Shown in pieces: positions 17,206 to 25,567 of a DNA stretch of 64,000 bases. Below the pieces are notes generated by a model. That model had not been told where the DNA came from. It saw nothing but the letters and a program-made list of their open reading frames with translations, and searched no databases. Location of the stretch: assembly GCA_964344295.1 (NCBI GenBank), contig CAYFMR010000001.1, positions 62,001 to 126,000 of the forward strand, read 5' to 3'. The position numbers and the translations under genes were made by a program. Origin of the DNA: JAAYFJ01 sp964344295. Lineage in GTDB: Bacteria; Bacillota; Clostridia; Tissierellales; Peptoniphilaceae. Each line of letters starts with the position of its first letter. Within the stretch, counting starts at the first letter, position 1.

Positions 17206-17913
17206 TCACCTTTTTTGAATCACCATGTCTTGCTCTTGTGTGCTCAAATATAAACGGATTTTTCTCATGTGTCCAAGTTCTAATATAGCTAAAAAATAAG
17301 AGATAATCATAGTTTTGCTCGGAGCAAATCCAAGCAATTGACTGAATCGTAGGCTACTTAGTTTTTCCAGTTCTCGCTCAAGATGTTTGACGCATTGCTG
17401 AATAGGAATGAAAGGATGAAGCATAGGAGGCGCTGGACTTGAAGTTGCCATGTCCTCTGATGAAAAATCCAAGTTTTGAAACACTTGGAGGAGAGATTCT
17501 ATGCCCACTTCTTCCCAAATCACCTCTTCTTCTCTTTCTAGCGGTTCTGGTAATTTGGCAAAAAATTGTTGCTCATTTGTTAGGCGATTCTGCATGGCAT
17601 CTAGCATGTTATGTATTAACTCATATTCTAAAATCGACTGTACTAGATCATGACGTGGGTCATCCTCTGACAGATCGTCTTCTTTAGGTAATAGCATAGC
17701 TGCCTTGATGGCCATTAGCTTCGTAGCCATTAATAAAAATTCACTAGCCAGTTCCAGATTAAGTTCCTCAGCTTGCTCTATATAGCTTAAAAATTCATTT
17801 GTTATCTCTATCATGGGTATGTTAAAAACATCTATCTCATCACGTTTAATGAGATGGAGCAGCAAGTCCATCGGTCCGTGAAAGTCTGAAATGGATACTT
17901 CATAGCTATTCAT
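17206..17913 (-). CDS. scpA: Segregation and condensation protein A
   Basis: A 235-residue kleisin. The conserved start FHGPMDLLLHLIKRDEIDVFNIPM binds the SMC neck; the middle is an acidic linker, and the C-terminal winged helix (MIISYFLAILELGHMRKIRL) would bind the SMC head. It is directly followed by scpB and preceded by the M50 protease gene at a four-base gap. Confidence 0.94.
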   Translation of the reverse strand: MNSYEVSISDFHGPMDLLLHLIKRDEIDVFNIPMIEITNEFLSYIEQAEELNLELASEFLLMATKLMAIKAAMLLPKEDDLSEDDPRHDLVQSILEYELIHNMLDAMQNRLTNEQQFFAKLPEPLEREEEVIWEEVGIESLLQVFQNLDFSSEDMATSSPAPPMLHPFIPIQQCVKHLERELEKLSSLRFSQLLGFAPSKTMIISYFLAILELGHMRKIRLYLSTQEQDMVIQKR

Positions 17914-17917
17914 GAAA

Positions 17918-18499
17918 TCACCAAATTTTCATCCAAAAATAGATATAGCCTTGCATTAAAGGAAAGATAATTTTTCCAGCTAATCCAGACATCACGAACA
18001 ACATGATCAATAAAAAACCGTACCTCTCGTAGTAGTAAATGCGATATTGAATGCGTCTTGGTAAAAGACTGACGATGACTTTTGATCCATCGAGAGGTGG
18101 AATTGGTATCAGGTTGAAGATACCTAACATCGTATTATAAGAAAGTAAAGCGGCTAAAAATGATCCTAAGCCGTCACTCATCGACACATGTTTTAAAACA
18201 CCCACTAATAGCGCAGCCACGACAAGGTTGACTACACAACCTGCTAATGCCACAAGAATCATGTCGTTTTCGCCATTTCTCAATTGATCAGGAGATATGG
18301 GAACTGGTTTTGCCCAGCCAACGCGAAAAATAAGCATCGCTAAAATCCCCATCCAATCCAAATGTTTCAGGGGATTTAAAGTTAACCTACCTTGTAACTT
18401 TGCTGTCTCATCCCCGAGCTTGTATGCTACCCATCCGTGGGCATACTCGTGAATGATCATTGAGCATAAGACAGCAATCATTGATTGCCATGAAACCAT
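17918..18499 (-). CDS. Site-2 protease family (M50) membrane metalloprotease
   Basis: A 193-residue integral membrane protein of the short M50 subgroup (YwhC-like). Zinc ligands are HEYAH (about residues 17-21) and an aspartate in the NLIPIPPLDGSKV motif near 135-147; NPLKHLDWMG is the family's second landmark. Four to five hydrophobic segments are visible. No PDZ domain is present, unlike RseP-type enzymes. Substrate unknown; its place before scpA is frequent in Firmicutes and does not reveal function. Confidence 0.88.
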   Translation of the reverse strand: MVSWQSMIAVLCSMIIHEYAHGWVAYKLGDETAKLQGRLTLNPLKHLDWMGILAMLIFRVGWAKPVPISPDQLRNGENDMILVALAGCVVNLVVAALLVGVLKHVSMSDGLGSFLAALLSYNTMLGIFNLIPIPPLDGSKVIVSLLPRRIQYRIYYYERYGFLLIMLFVMSGLAGKIIFPLMQGYIYFWMKIW

Positions 18500-18517
18500 A
18501 CCTTACTTGCCTCTTCT

Positions 18518-19822
18518 CTAAGAGATGACATCCAAAATTAAATCCTTTTCTTCTGAAGGATGGGATTCAATTTTAATAGCAGATAAAAAATGTTCGCAGA
18601 CTTCTGCCACCACATCATCTCGATTTGTATACAAAATACCCAAGGGGTCTCCCTTTGCTATAGCCATACCTCTTTGGACTTTGAGCTCTACACCTGAAAA
18701 CAAATCAACGGGGGATTCTTTAGTCATACGTCCCGCTCCCAACAAGTAGGCGCATTGACCAATAGCTAAGGCATCTAAATCTGTGATATAGCCGCTTTCT
18801 GGTGCTTCGATGACGACTTGTGTGCGAACATGGTCTTTGACATGCAATGTTTCTAAGGCGTCAACGTCTCCTCCCTGTGCTTTGACAAAAGACAAAAATG
18901 CATTCCAGGCTTTACCCTCATCAATAGCATCTTGAGCCAACATAACCCCTTCTTCTAGCGTGTGGGCGCATTTTGCCATGACAAGCATTTCTCCCGCTAA
19001 TTGCAAAGAAAGATCAAGGAGACGCCCTTTCTTCCTTCCCTGCAGGATTTCCATTACTTCCCACACCTCCAAATAGTTGCCAATCATGTGACTTAGCGGT
19101 TCTTCCATATCAGTGATATAAGCTGTCGTATCCACTCCGGCTTTATGGCCGATATCTACCATGAGATGAGCTAATTGTCTGGCTTTCGTCAAGGACTTCA
19201 TAAAAGCGCCCTTCCCTACCTTGACATCAAGCAAAATGGCATCGCATCCCATTGCTAGCTTTTTACTCATAATCGAACTGGCAATATAAGGAATGTAATC
19301 AACTGTAGCCGTTACATCTCGTAAGGCATAGATTTTTTTATCTGCAGGTGTGACATCATTAGTTTGACCACATATGACTAAATTGGTCTGATTGGCTTGT
19401 TTGACGATTTCATCTAATGTGAGATCCGTTTGCATACCGGGGATAGCCGCTAATTTATCCAGAGTTCCTCCGGTGTGTCCCAGGCCGCGGCCCGACATTT
19501 TGACAACTGGTACGCCAAGAGCGGCTACAATCGGACCAAGAAGTAGTGTCACTGAGTCGCCAACTCCTCCAGTGGAATGTTTGTCTACCTTTATTCCATG
19601 AACAGCAGATAGGTCAACCTGCTCGCCTGAAAATCGCATGGCATCTGTCATGGCGAAGGTTTCAGCGGGTGACATACCTTGTAAAAGGCCTGCCATTAGA
19701 AAAGCTGCCATCTGATAGTCGGGAATGGTATCTGTTGCATAACCATTAATCAAATAAGCTATCTCATGACTAGAAAGCTCTTTTTTCTGCTTTTTCTTTT
19801 CAATTAAATCTACTGTATTCAT
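18518..19822 (-). CDS. pdp: Pyrimidine-nucleoside phosphorylase
   Basis: A 434-residue enzyme that cleaves uridine, thymidine or deoxyuridine with phosphate for salvage. The signature SGRGLGHTGGTLDKLAAIPG (about 115-134) is exact for the thymidine/pyrimidine phosphorylase family; the phosphate-binding KHSTGGVGD is at about 81-89. It starts one base after the punA stop, so purine and pyrimidine nucleoside phosphorylases are co-expressed, as in many Firmicutes deoxynucleoside salvage clusters. Separation from thymidine phosphorylase (deoA) is not possible from motifs alone. Confidence 0.92.
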   Translation of the reverse strand: MNTVDLIEKKKQKKELSSHEIAYLINGYATDTIPDYQMAAFLMAGLLQGMSPAETFAMTDAMRFSGEQVDLSAVHGIKVDKHSTGGVGDSVTLLLGPIVAALGVPVVKMSGRGLGHTGGTLDKLAAIPGMQTDLTLDEIVKQANQTNLVICGQTNDVTPADKKIYALRDVTATVDYIPYIASSIMSKKLAMGCDAILLDVKVGKGAFMKSLTKARQLAHLMVDIGHKAGVDTTAYITDMEEPLSHMIGNYLEVWEVMEILQGRKKGRLLDLSLQLAGEMLVMAKCAHTLEEGVMLAQDAIDEGKAWNAFLSFVKAQGGDVDALETLHVKDHVRTQVVIEAPESGYITDLDALAIGQCAYLLGAGRMTKESPVDLFSGVELKVQRGMAIAKGDPLGILYTNRDDVVAEVCEHFLSAIKIESHPSEEKDLILDVIS

Positions 19823-19823
19823 C

Positions 19824-20630
19824 TTAAAGTTCTCTTATAATATGCTCAATTAATAAGCCAAACTCGCCCCTGGCCTTATGAGAAGTACGAACTACATCTT
19901 CGTGAGATAACATAACGTCTGATACACCCGCTGCCATATTGGTGATACAGCTAACTCCTAAGACACGGATACCCATATGTCTGGCCACAATGACTTCTGG
20001 AACAGTGGACATGCCAACGGCATCAGCGCCTAGCATTCTGGCCATACGCACTTCCGCAGGTGTCTCATAGCTGGGGCCACTAAAAGCCATATATACCCCT
20101 TGTTTTAGCGTCACACCGCAATCAGCCGCCACACGCCTAGCGATAGTCCTCAGCTCAAGATCATAGGCCACTGTCATATCAGGAAACCTTGGACCGTATG
20201 CATCTTGATTTGATCCCATCAACGGATTTTGTCCCATGAAATTAATATGATCTTCAATTAACATAAGTTGTCCAGGCAAAAAGGTGTCATTAACGCCACC
20301 AGCTGCATTTGTGACTATGAGTGCTTGAATGCCGATCTCTCCCATGAGCCGTATGGGCATGGTGACTTGTTGTAGATTATATCCTTCGTAAAAATGAAAA
20401 CGTCCTTGCATCGCCACAACATAGGTGTCGCCGATCCAGCCGAATACAAACTGACCTTTGTGCCCTTCCACCGTCGATACGGGAAATCCTTCAAATGCTG
20501 TATATGGAATAATGACAGCATCTGTAATTTTTGAGGTAAAGTCACCTAATCCAGATCCCAATACCAAACCGACTTTAGGTATGTGATGCACATGAGATGC
20601 TACGATTTGCTTCCAAGAGCTTTGCATCAT
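19824..20630 (-). CDS. punA: Purine nucleoside phosphorylase (trimeric type)
   Basis: A 268-residue phosphorylase of inosine and guanosine. Phosphate and base-binding landmarks are visible: GLVLGSGLGDF, GRFHFYEG, TNAAGGVN, GPSYETPAEVR and GMSTVPEVIVARH. These belong to the trimeric PunA/MTAP family and not to hexameric DeoD. The start overlaps the Nudix gene stop by four bases and has AGGAGAG upstream. Confidence 0.93.
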   Translation of the reverse strand: MMQSSWKQIVASHVHHIPKVGLVLGSGLGDFTSKITDAVIIPYTAFEGFPVSTVEGHKGQFVFGWIGDTYVVAMQGRFHFYEGYNLQQVTMPIRLMGEIGIQALIVTNAAGGVNDTFLPGQLMLIEDHINFMGQNPLMGSNQDAYGPRFPDMTVAYDLELRTIARRVAADCGVTLKQGVYMAFSGPSYETPAEVRMARMLGADAVGMSTVPEVIVARHMGIRVLGVSCITNMAAGVSDVMLSHEDVVRTSHKARGEFGLLIEHIIREL

Positions 20631-21160
20631 AATCTCTCCTTTAAAAATTGTTCATAGTAAAGAATAGCTATCACAGTTTTTGCATCAATAATCTTACCCA
20701 TAGCAATGGCATTTAGCGCTTCTTCATAGGGCAGTTTTTCTACTACTAAATACTCCCCGTCGTCCAGATTTTGTTCCCCTTTAATCAGGTCTTTAGCTAC
20801 GAATAAATGAATTTTTTCTGTGCAATAACCTGGAGTAGGAAAGAATTCTCCTACAAACTCCCATGACTTTGCTTCGTAGCCCGTTTCTTCTTTTAATTCT
20901 CTTAGTGCAGTCACTCGTGGTTCTTCATTGGGTTCTCTTGTACCAGCAGGAATCTCCAAAACAGTGGCTTCAACTGCTTTTCGATATTGTTTCACAAAGA
21001 TGATCTGATCCTGATTATCTACCGCCAAAATGGCAACGCCACCTCTGTGTTCGACAATTTCTCTTCGTCCATATCCTTTTTCTTCTAACTCAACAGTATC
21101 AACACGTAGCTTCACCAATCGTCCTTCGAACATGTATTCTGACTTCATCGTTTTTTCCAT
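20627..21160 (-). CDS. nudF: Nudix hydrolase, ADP-ribose pyrophosphatase type
   Basis: A 177-residue hydrolase with the Nudix box GTREPNEEPRVTALRELKEE (about residues 88-107; it continues TGYEA), followed by the ADPRase-type FFPTPGYCTEKI. Family members hydrolyse ADP-ribose to AMP and ribose 5-phosphate. The start ATG 21160 has AGGAGG seven bases upstream. It sits between the split Rad50 module and the nucleoside phosphorylases; with the latter it forms an order typical for salvage (nudF-punA-pdp). Confidence 0.88.
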   Translation of the reverse strand: MEKTMKSEYMFEGRLVKLRVDTVELEEKGYGRREIVEHRGGVAILAVDNQDQIIFVKQYRKAVEATVLEIPAGTREPNEEPRVTALRELKEETGYEAKSWEFVGEFFPTPGYCTEKIHLFVAKDLIKGEQNLDDGEYLVVEKLPYEEALNAIAMGKIIDAKTVIAILYYEQFLKERL

Positions 21161-21169
21161 AGCGTCCTC

Positions 21170-21820
21170 CTATGAAGGATTGGTTTCTAAAGTGACCATG
21201 CTTACCCCATCCTTCTTCTCTACATAGTAGCATTGATCGCCTAAAGCGAGCAAATGCGGATTATGAGTAACCATAATCATCTGTCTTTGAGAGACTTTGG
21301 CAGATTGAGATAAAAACATACCTAGATTTTCAATGAATTCCGTTGAGACATGCTTTCCAGGTTCATCCAGCATCAGTGGGCCGGTGATTTTTGGCCTCGT
21401 TGTTTCTAAAAATGCGATACGAAGTGCCAAAGAAATAATGTCAACCACTCCACCGCCGCGGGCAAATTCAGGCTGTGTAGAAATGGTTCCATCCCCATAC
21501 GGTGTTTCAATATAAAAGTCACCATGGGGCATCCCTCTTTTTTCAGTAAGCTCCACTTGAAACTGATAAGGCTCAGGGAATATATTTTGTAGACAAGATG
21601 TCACAATGGACTCAATTTGTTTTGTAGCTTGTGTGCGGGCAAATTGTGAAGTGTTTTGATAGAGTATCATCACTTGATCTAATAATTGAGAATCTTTTTG
21701 ACAGGCTTCTAGTTCGCCTTGCTTGCCTTGTCTGATCGCCAGCAAAGCGTTTTTTTTCTCCCTTTTTCCATGTATAGACAGTTCCCACTGCCTCAGTCTT
21801 TTTTGAAGTTCATCTTCCAT
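21170..21820 (-). CDS. Rad50/SbcC-like C-terminal ATPase lobe as a separate protein
   Basis: A 216-residue protein holding only the C-terminal half of an SMC/Rad50-type ATPase. Residues 1 to about 75 are predicted coiled coil; residues 119-124 (FARGGG) stand at the ABC signature, with VVDIISLALRIAFLE following as in Rad50; Walker B is LMLDEP (Asp152, Glu153); the H-loop is VTHNPH (His186). It has no P-loop, which is on the protein encoded at 22071-23522. The signature lacks the usual LSGG start and reads A-R-G-G-G. The start overlaps the 83-residue coiled-coil gene by 11 bases. Interpreted as the return half of a split Rad50; partner binding is inference. Confidence 0.8.
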   Translation of the reverse strand: MEDELQKRLRQWELSIHGKREKKNALLAIRQGKQGELEACQKDSQLLDQVMILYQNTSQFARTQATKQIESIVTSCLQNIFPEPYQFQVELTEKRGMPHGDFYIETPYGDGTISTQPEFARGGGVVDIISLALRIAFLETTRPKITGPLMLDEPGKHVSTEFIENLGMFLSQSAKVSQRQMIMVTHNPHLLALGDQCYYVEKKDGVSMVTLETNPS

Positions 21821-22061
21821 GACTATCCCCCTCTCGGGGTAACATGGATTCCACTTTTTGTATTAACTGATCCATTTCCTGTCGCAAACGTTCAATTTCT
21901 CCTGGTAATTCATCGGGAGTCAGATTTAACTTCGCTAGCTGTTCCTCCAATTGTTGACGCTGTTGTATTAATTGCTCCATCCTGGCTTCTGCTTTAAATT
22001 TGCGCATCTTTGCATTTTCAATTTCTTGGTTGATTTCGCTAATTCGTTTTTCGTAATTCAT
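21810..22061 (-). CDS. Short coiled-coil protein between the two Rad50-like halves
   Basis: An 83-residue, highly charged, almost wholly helical protein (MNYEKRISEINQEIEN..., then LNLTPDELPGEIERLRQEM). The ribosome site GGAGGAGATC directly precedes ATG 22061, so it is a real gene. It lies 9 bp after the N-terminal Rad50-like half and overlaps the C-terminal half by 11 bases. The central LTPDELPG would break the helix, giving two antiparallel coils of about 40 residues. I know no function; by position it could complete or cap the split coiled coil. Confidence 0.8.
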   Translation of the reverse strand: MNYEKRISEINQEIENAKMRKFKAEARMEQLIQQRQQLEEQLAKLNLTPDELPGEIERLRQEMDQLIQKVESMLPREGDSHGR

Positions 22062-22070
22062 GATCTCCTC

Positions 22071-23522
22071 CTACAAAGTATCAACGAGCTGATGAATATG
22101 TGATGAGTCAACAGGTTGGTGACACCATGGGCAGATTTTTGCTTGCGACCATGTTTCTTCCCATGATTTACCCAAATTTTGAATCACAGATACTTCTTGA
22201 CGTAAAATATTGGTGACCTGCTCACATTGATGGCTATTTTCATGAAGTGAAGTTTGTAATGCTTGGAGAGCAAGGAGTCTTTGCAAGAGCGAGACCAGAT
22301 CTTCCCATAGCGCTTGGGCTTCACCAATACATGCCAATGGCTGTAGAAAAAGTTCTCCTTTTGTTATCGCTTCATTCACTTTTTGAGCAGATTCATTTAA
22401 TTGCAGAAGAGAGTTAAGTATTGAAGCGCTTTTTTGAGCTTGATGAGACAAAATAGCAACCTCATCTAGATATTTCAAATGCTCCAATTCTTGTTTGAGC
22501 TGCGTATAGGTTCGTTGCGTAGAAGCATACACTAATGCAAGATCGCTTAAATGATTCCACTGGTTCCACTTGTTTTTCAAGCGGGATAGATCTTGGTCTA
22601 TATCCAAAAAAACAGGAAAAGATTCTAGATCATTGGCAATATGGCTAATTTCCTCTTGATTGTATGTTAACTCCTGGCATAAATGTTGACTGCGATCCAA
22701 TCTTTCACAGAGATCTTTTAAGTCTCGATTCATGCCTTCCAGTGTTTCAATATGCCGGTACTGTGTCAATTCATCACTGATTATTTGTTCTTCCCAACTG
22801 AGGCGACGGATATCCTGGAGCAACTTTTCATAGAGCAGCAGATTTGATGATAAATAATCGAGCCTTTCCTTGATGTTTCGTGCTTGTTCAAAGCAAAGTT
22901 CTTCGTCTTCAAGTTCTTTGAAAGGTACTAGTTCTTCGTCAAGGTTCTGTATTTCTTGTATGAGCATTTTTTCTCTGGTTTTTAGTTGATCTTGATCTCG
23001 CTTGAGTTGTTTTTGAGCTTCATCAATAATATCAACCCCCACTAACTTACCAATAGCTGTTGCTCGCACGGAACCAGTCTCGCTTAATAGGAAAGGTCCT
23101 TCCAATTGTTCTGCAAGATTGATCATGTGGTTTTCATTGGAGCCTACGGCTATGGGAAATATACCTGTGGCTTGTTGCACTTCCAAGGGTACTTGCTTAC
23201 CAAAACCTTCAAAAATTAGCGGTTCTCGTTGTGGCAAAATGAGTTCATATTGATTTTTAGAAGCGCTGCGTATCCGCGACACCACAGAACCGTCATTCAT
23301 CTCTAAGGTCACTTTCGCTTCTTTAGCACCTTTGGAGATAAAAGCCGTACCAGATGGCTCATTATATAAAACCCATTTGAGTGCTCGTAAAATAGCAGTT
23401 TTCCCTGCATCTGACGACCCAACCAATACATTGAGGCCTTCAATAAATGTCAAATGGCTGTCGCGATGGGATTGGAAATTTTGTATTGTTAATGACTTAA
23501 ACCATTTAATGCTCATGCTCAT
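22071..23522 (-). CDS. Rad50/SbcC-like N-terminal ATPase half ending in a CxxC hook
   Basis: A 483-residue protein with the N-terminal half of a Rad50-type ATPase. SLTIQNFQSH begins the lobe, and the P-loop is GSSDAGKT (residues 35-42) followed by AILRALKWVLYNEP. From about 175 to 455 it is Leu/Glu/Gln-rich coiled coil. Near the end stands CPWC (464-467) in the context CPWCHQPV, very like the Rad50 zinc hook, and the protein stops 16 residues later. No Walker B or ABC signature occurs; these are on the product of 21170-21820. Start ATG 23522 (GGAAAG eight bases upstream) overlaps the Mre11-like gene by 17 bases. Split-Rad50 assignment is inference from motifs and order. Confidence 0.85.
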   Translation of the reverse strand: MSMSIKWFKSLTIQNFQSHRDSHLTFIEGLNVLVGSSDAGKTAILRALKWVLYNEPSGTAFISKGAKEAKVTLEMNDGSVVSRIRSASKNQYELILPQREPLIFEGFGKQVPLEVQQATGIFPIAVGSNENHMINLAEQLEGPFLLSETGSVRATAIGKLVGVDIIDEAQKQLKRDQDQLKTREKMLIQEIQNLDEELVPFKELEDEELCFEQARNIKERLDYLSSNLLLYEKLLQDIRRLSWEEQIISDELTQYRHIETLEGMNRDLKDLCERLDRSQHLCQELTYNQEEISHIANDLESFPVFLDIDQDLSRLKNKWNQWNHLSDLALVYASTQRTYTQLKQELEHLKYLDEVAILSHQAQKSASILNSLLQLNESAQKVNEAITKGELFLQPLACIGEAQALWEDLVSLLQRLLALQALQTSLHENSHQCEQVTNILRQEVSVIQNLGKSWEETWSQAKICPWCHQPVDSSHIHQLVDTL

Positions 23523-24495
23523 CTCTATCACTTTCCATTTGCACATTTACAATACGTCTAATGGCTTCTTCTCGCACTGCTTGGTCTATTGTTGCTTGAC
23601 TCGCTACTTCATTGATGATGTTTAAAATATCCATGCGTTGGAAGTTGACGGCATGGGCTATAGCGGATTGAAAATCCGTATAGTTTTGCATGCGTATGGC
23701 CTTACCTTCTAAAGCTTCCCTCGTTAGCACTTCCTCGCTGGCTTTAGCAGTTTTTAATGGAATCAGATTAACATTGATATGATCATCTAAAGATATCACA
23801 GCCACATGGGGCCGCCGTTTCATTTCAGTTAGATGGTTGGATATGCGTACCATTGCTCCCGGATTTAAAAAGAGTTTTCCTTGATCCTCTACCAATCCAA
23901 ATCCCTGATGATAATGTCCAACCAACGTTAAATCGGCTTTTGTGTGTGCGATTTGAGAAATCTTAGTATGAGGAATCAGTTCGCTCAGTGATAAATCCGT
24001 TAAAAATCCATGGGTGACATGGATGGCATAATCTGCACGAAGATCCTTGGTGTCTATAACGTAAGATTTTCGTTCCGGATCTTTGTCAATATCATAGCTG
24101 TAGGGTGCTCCCGTCACTTGAACAACGATACCATCCTTCTCCCAAAAAATGGGCTGCTTAGTCAAAGGGATAAACATCCCCACTTCCATTAAAATACCTA
24201 GCGCTGTGCGATTAATCGTCTCAAGATTATGACCATAGATATCATGGTTTCCAATGACAAAATAATATGGTTTCTCCCACTTTAGAAGAACTGACAGAAA
24301 TTGCTTGACAACAGACAAGGCAACATCTGGACGATCAAAGAGATCCCCACCGTGAATGATGTAGTCAATCTGCTGATCATGAGCGATGCCAATGATTTCG
24401 TCTAGCTTATCTAAAAGTGTTTGTACAAAATCATCAGTTCGATTTTGCGGTGCTGTGCCACGAAGGTGCGTATCCGTAAAATAGAGAAGTTTCAT
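23506..24495 (-). CDS. Mre11/SbcD-like metallophosphoesterase
   Basis: A 329-residue calcineurin-type phosphoesterase with all dimetal motifs: D8-x-H10 (FTDTHL), GGD (Asp51), GNHD (Asn83, His84, Asp85), His162 (VTHG) and GHYH (His194, His196). This is the Mre11/SbcD nuclease pattern. The C-terminal 100 residues are less conserved and would carry the capping and Rad50-binding parts. It starts one base after the recA stop and overlaps the Rad50-like N-terminal half, so the nuclease, two ATPase pieces and coiled-coil protein form one translationally coupled set downstream of recA. A role in processing DNA ends before RecA loading is inferred. Confidence 0.88.
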   Translation of the reverse strand: MKLLYFTDTHLRGTAPQNRTDDFVQTLLDKLDEIIGIAHDQQIDYIIHGGDLFDRPDVALSVVKQFLSVLLKWEKPYYFVIGNHDIYGHNLETINRTALGILMEVGMFIPLTKQPIFWEKDGIVVQVTGAPYSYDIDKDPERKSYVIDTKDLRADYAIHVTHGFLTDLSLSELIPHTKISQIAHTKADLTLVGHYHQGFGLVEDQGKLFLNPGAMVRISNHLTEMKRRPHVAVISLDDHINVNLIPLKTAKASEEVLTREALEGKAIRMQNYTDFQSAIAHAVNFQRMDILNIINEVASQATIDQAVREEAIRRIVNVQMESDRDEHEH

Positions 24496-24496
24496 G

Positions 24497-25555
24497 TTAT
24501 TCTTCGGTTAACTCTTCATCAGTGTCGCTGATTTCCGGCTCCGGTGCGCGGTATTCTACAGGAGGTAGGTTATGGATTTCACGTATCTGAGATTCAATTT
24601 CATGTAAGAGTTCAGGACGTTCTCGTAAAAATTGCTTTGCATTTTCACGGCCCTGACCCAATCGTTCATCACCATAACTATACCAAGATCCTGCCTTGGT
24701 GATGATTTTCAGCTCAGCTCCTGTATCCAAAATACACCCCTCATGGGAGATGCCTTGCCCGTACATAATGTCAAACTCAGCTTGTTTAAACGGAGGAGCT
24801 ACTTTATTTTTAACGACGCGAATTCGTGTACGGTTCCCTACAAAATCACCAGACTCTTTCAAGGTTTCCACTCTTCTGACCTCCATTCGCACAGAAGAGT
24901 AAAACTTCAAAGCTCGACCGCCTGTTGTCACTTCCGGATTTCCATAAACGACACCAATTTTCTCTCTCAATTGATTGATGAAGATAACTGTGCAGTTGGA
25001 CTTATTAATCACTCCAGCCAGTTTTCGTAATGCCTGGGACATTAAACGTGCTTGTAATCCAACGTGCGACCCGCCCATTTCCCCTTCAATTTCAGCTTGA
25101 GGAACCAAAGCAGCAACCGAATCGATAACTACAATATCTACAGCATTAGATCTCACTAAAGATTCTGCAATGGCTAGTCCCTGCTCTCCTGTGTCCGGCT
25201 GAGAGATAACAATATCATTAATTTTAACACCTAAGTTTTGAGCATAGACCGGGTCTAAAGCGTGTTCAGCGTCGATAAACGCGGCAATGCCACCCGTTTT
25301 TTGTGCTTCAGCTATCATATGCAGTGCTACTGTGGTTTTACCTGAAGATTCAGGCCCATAAATTTCAATAACTCGTCCTCTGGGAATACCACCTACGCCT
25401 AAGGCGATATCTAGAGCAATACATCCAGTTGGAATGACATCCATTTGCATGGTTGCACCTTCGCCTAGCTTCATAACGGAACCTTTACCGTATTGTTTTT
25501 CAATCTGAGCAATTGCTTCTTCTAGTGCTAATCGCTTACCATCTTTTTCATTCAT
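24497..25555 (-). CDS. recA: Recombinase RecA
   Basis: A 352-residue strand-exchange protein and SOS co-protease. Walker [14 protein letters not shown] (about 65-77), the loop regions with [34 protein letters not shown] and [10 protein letters not shown] are all intact, followed by the acidic C-terminal tail ending in DTDEELTEE. It lies 12 bp after cinA (the classic cinA-recA pairing) and one base before the Mre11-like gene. No LexA box is seen immediately upstream, since the gene is inside a longer transcript. Confidence 0.98.
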   Translation of the reverse strand: MNEKDGKRLALEEAIAQIEKQYGKGSVMKLGEGATMQMDVIPTGCIALDIALGVGGIPRGRVIEIYGPESSGKTTVALHMIAEAQKTGGIAAFIDAEHALDPVYAQNLGVKINDIVISQPDTGEQGLAIAESLVRSNAVDIVVIDSVAALVPQAEIEGEMGGSHVGLQARLMSQALRKLAGVINKSNCTVIFINQLREKIGVVYGNPEVTTGGRALKFYSSVRMEVRRVETLKESGDFVGNRTRIRVVKNKVAPPFKQAEFDIMYGQGISHEGCILDTGAELKIITKAGSWYSYGDERLGQGRENAKQFLRERPELLHEIESQIREIHNLPPVEYRAPEPEISDTDEELTEE

Positions 25556-25567
25556 CTTTTAACCCCC

